A DNA stretch of 14,122 nt from an uncultured Campylobacter sp. (GTDB lineage Bacteria; Campylobacterota; Campylobacteria; Campylobacterales; Campylobacteraceae). The notes below the pieces were generated by a model, which saw nothing but the letters and a program-made list of their open reading frames with translations, had not been told where the DNA came from and did no database searches. The position numbers and the translations under genes were made by a program. Shown here piece by piece: positions 12,961-14,122 of this stretch. The DNA lies in the NCBI GenBank assembly GCA_938046705.1, contig CALIWP010000094.1, forward strand, positions 1 through 14,122, in the 5' to 3' direction. Every line of letters starts with the position of its first letter. Position 1 is the stretch's first letter.

Positions 12961-12977
12961 TAGCAAAAAAGGCAAAA

Positions 12978-14122
12978 ATGAAAACAAAACCGTTTTTATC
13001 GCAGCTGGTTGCGCTAGTCGTCGTTGCGGCGATATTTTATGCCAGCTACGGCGCCACGAACGCCCTCGCGAGCGCTCGCGCAAACGTGCCCGAGATTTAT
13101 TTCGCGTGGGAGCGCGCGCTGCCGTTTTGGGCGTGGAGCATCGTGCCGTATTGGTCGCTAAATTTGCTCTACGCGCTTGGATTTTTCCTCTGCCGTGACG
13201 CCGGGGAGCTCGCGCGTTATGTCACGCAGCTACTTGCTGCGCAGCTCATCGCGACGCTGTTTTTTATCGCATTTCCTCTGCAAATGTCGTGGGAAAAGCC
13301 CGCAGCTTCGGGCCTTAGCGGCTTTTTGTTCTCGAGCCTCGCCGCCTTTGACCTCCCGTTTAATCAAGCCCCGTCGCTGCACATCATACTTTGCGTCGTG
13401 GTGGGCGCATTTTACCTTCGCAAGGCGCGCGCGGTTTGGCTTAAGGCGGCGCTTGCGGCGTGGTTTGCGCTCATCGGCCTTAGCGTGCTGACCACGTATC
13501 AGCACCATTTTATCGACATTCCGACTGGGTTAGCCGCCGGTTGTTTCGTATTGCTCGTTCGTCCGATGGACGGCGCGCCGCTTAGGTTTGCCATGACTGT
13601 GGAGACTACGCGCTACAAATGGGCGGCGCTATATCTGGTGCTTGCGTTTTTGACGCTTTTTGCGGCGATTGCGGGGGCTAAAATTTGGAGCTCGTGGGCG
13701 TTGTGGCTGTCATGGGCGAGCCTTAGTTTCGCGCTGGTCGCCTGCGGTTACGCGTTTTTGGGTGCGGGAGTTTTTGCTAAAAACGGGCAAGGCCGTCACG
13801 CCGCCGCGGCTAAAGCCTTGCTCTTTCCCTATCTTTGCGTCGCGCGGCTAAATGCGCTCTTTTGGATGCGCGGACGCCGGCTTTCAGACGAGATTTTGCC
13901 GGGGCTGTATCTTGGCTCGGTTAAGGAGGCGGGCAAATTTGACGCAGTGCTTGACTGTGCGGCTGAGTTTGAGAGGCCTAACGGCGCGCAAATTTACGCG
14001 AGCCTACCTATGCTAGATATGATAATGCCCGGCGCGGATGAGCTGAGGCGCGGTGCGGACGAGCTTGAGCAACTTGTAAAAACGACTGTTGGCGGCGGCG
14101 AAAATTTGTCGCAAATGGAGGC
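12978..14122 (+). CDS. PAP2-type membrane phosphatase fused to a dual-specificity phosphatase domain (3' end beyond the window)
   Basis: The frame is open from ATG 12978 to the window end (381 complete codons). Residues 1-285 form a membrane part with about 7-8 hydrophobic helices. PAP2 motifs are PSLH at 132-135 and TTYQHHFID at 172-180, whose H and D are the expected catalytic pair (family pattern SRxxxxxHxxxD, here with T in place of SR). This is the PAP2_3/inositol-phosphoryltransferase-like subtype. From about 300 a soluble domain begins (LPGLYLGS, DAVLDCAAEF, LPMLDMIMP) that resembles the start of a dual-specificity phosphatase. Its HCxxxxxR active site would lie beyond 14122. The layout matches E. 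coli YnbD, which sits in a lipid-head-group gene cluster. The role is probably dephosphorylation or head-group transfer on a lipid at the inner membrane; the substrate is unknown. Very CG-rich codon use. Confidence 0.82.
   Translation, partial: MKTKPFLSQLVALVVVAAIFYASYGATNALASARANVPEIYFAWERALPFWAWSIVPYWSLNLLYALGFFLCRDAGELARYVTQLLAAQLIATLFFIAFPLQMSWEKPAASGLSGFLFSSLAAFDLPFNQAPSLHIILCVVVGAFYLRKARAVWLKAALAAWFALIGLSVLTTYQHHFIDIPTGLAAGCFVLLVRPMDGAPLRFAMTVETTRYKWAALYLVLAFLTLFAAIAGAKIWSSWALWLSWASLSFALVACGYAFLGAGVFAKNGQGRHAAAAKALLFPYLCVARLNALFWMRGRRLSDEILPGLYLGSVKEAGKFDAVLDCAAEFERPNGAQIYASLPMLDMIMPGADELRRGADELEQLVKTTVGGGENLSQME

Larger units (their letters stand above)
12417..12977. other. 561-nt spacer without a gene, crowded with hairpins
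   Basis: Short open frames exist here (for example 12476-12679) but are built from AAATTT words and hairpin arms, have no ribosome sites and resemble no known protein. Five or more separate perfect inverted repeats occur between 12436 and 12889 and are listed individually. Together they could be a structured non-coding RNA, a cluster of small palindromic repeat elements, or transcription terminators. The right end holds the promoter of the following gene. Confidence 0.6.

Noticed and set aside
12821..13491. Frames 12821-13198 and 13177-13491 overlapping the PAP2 gene
   Set aside because: They are arginine/serine-rich out-of-frame shadows of the PAP2-domain gene, whose motifs are clear in the frame starting at 12978.

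Overview
The window looks like chromosomal DNA from a Campylobacter of the oral/intestinal C. concisus - C. showae/rectus/curvus group. The reasons are the AT-rich, AAATTT-saturated sequence, TATAAT-type -10 boxes without clear -35 boxes, and a gene set (pldA-mobA, a short NFACT protein, cdsA-dxr) that, as far as I recall, is neighbouring in C. jejuni. The species cannot be fixed from the sequence alone.

Left part (1-8310, almost all minus strand). It holds the start of a glycerate kinase gene, overlapped by a GntP-family permease gene (ATGA overlap), which together suggest glycerate uptake and phosphorylation. Next come the outer-membrane phospholipase A gene pldA and the molybdenum-cofactor guanylyltransferase gene mobA, overlapping by 11 nt, then an unrecognised 162-residue protein. 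A small plus-strand SemiSWEET sugar-transporter gene follows, broken by a one-base frameshift near its start. It faces a small membrane-anchored hypothetical gene that also appears frameshifted, with a strong hairpin between the two. After that come leuC (no leuD in the window) and a TonB-dependent siderophore receptor with a Fur-box-like promoter and a clear terminator.

Right part (8397-14122, plus strand). It holds an NFACT/RqcH-family gene that looks leaderless, a small very acidic unknown protein, a 485-nt AAATTT-rich spacer, and cdsA overlapping dxr. A 561-nt spacer follows that is crowded with inverted repeats, including a 15-bp perfect terminal pair enclosing about 107 nt. Last is a truncated gene for a PAP2-type membrane phosphatase joined to the start of a dual-specificity phosphatase domain (YnbD-like).

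Base composition changes sharply near the beginning of the TonB receptor gene. To the left the DNA is AT-richer and poor in CG dinucleotides; to the right it is GC-richer and full of CG. Because both sides seem to belong to one ancestral neighbourhood, I favour recombination or acquisition of the left block from a relative with lower GC, but an assembly join between two species is not excluded. The most unusual material is the hairpin-dense, gene-free spacer at 12417-12977 and the pair of frameshifted small genes at 4015-4805.
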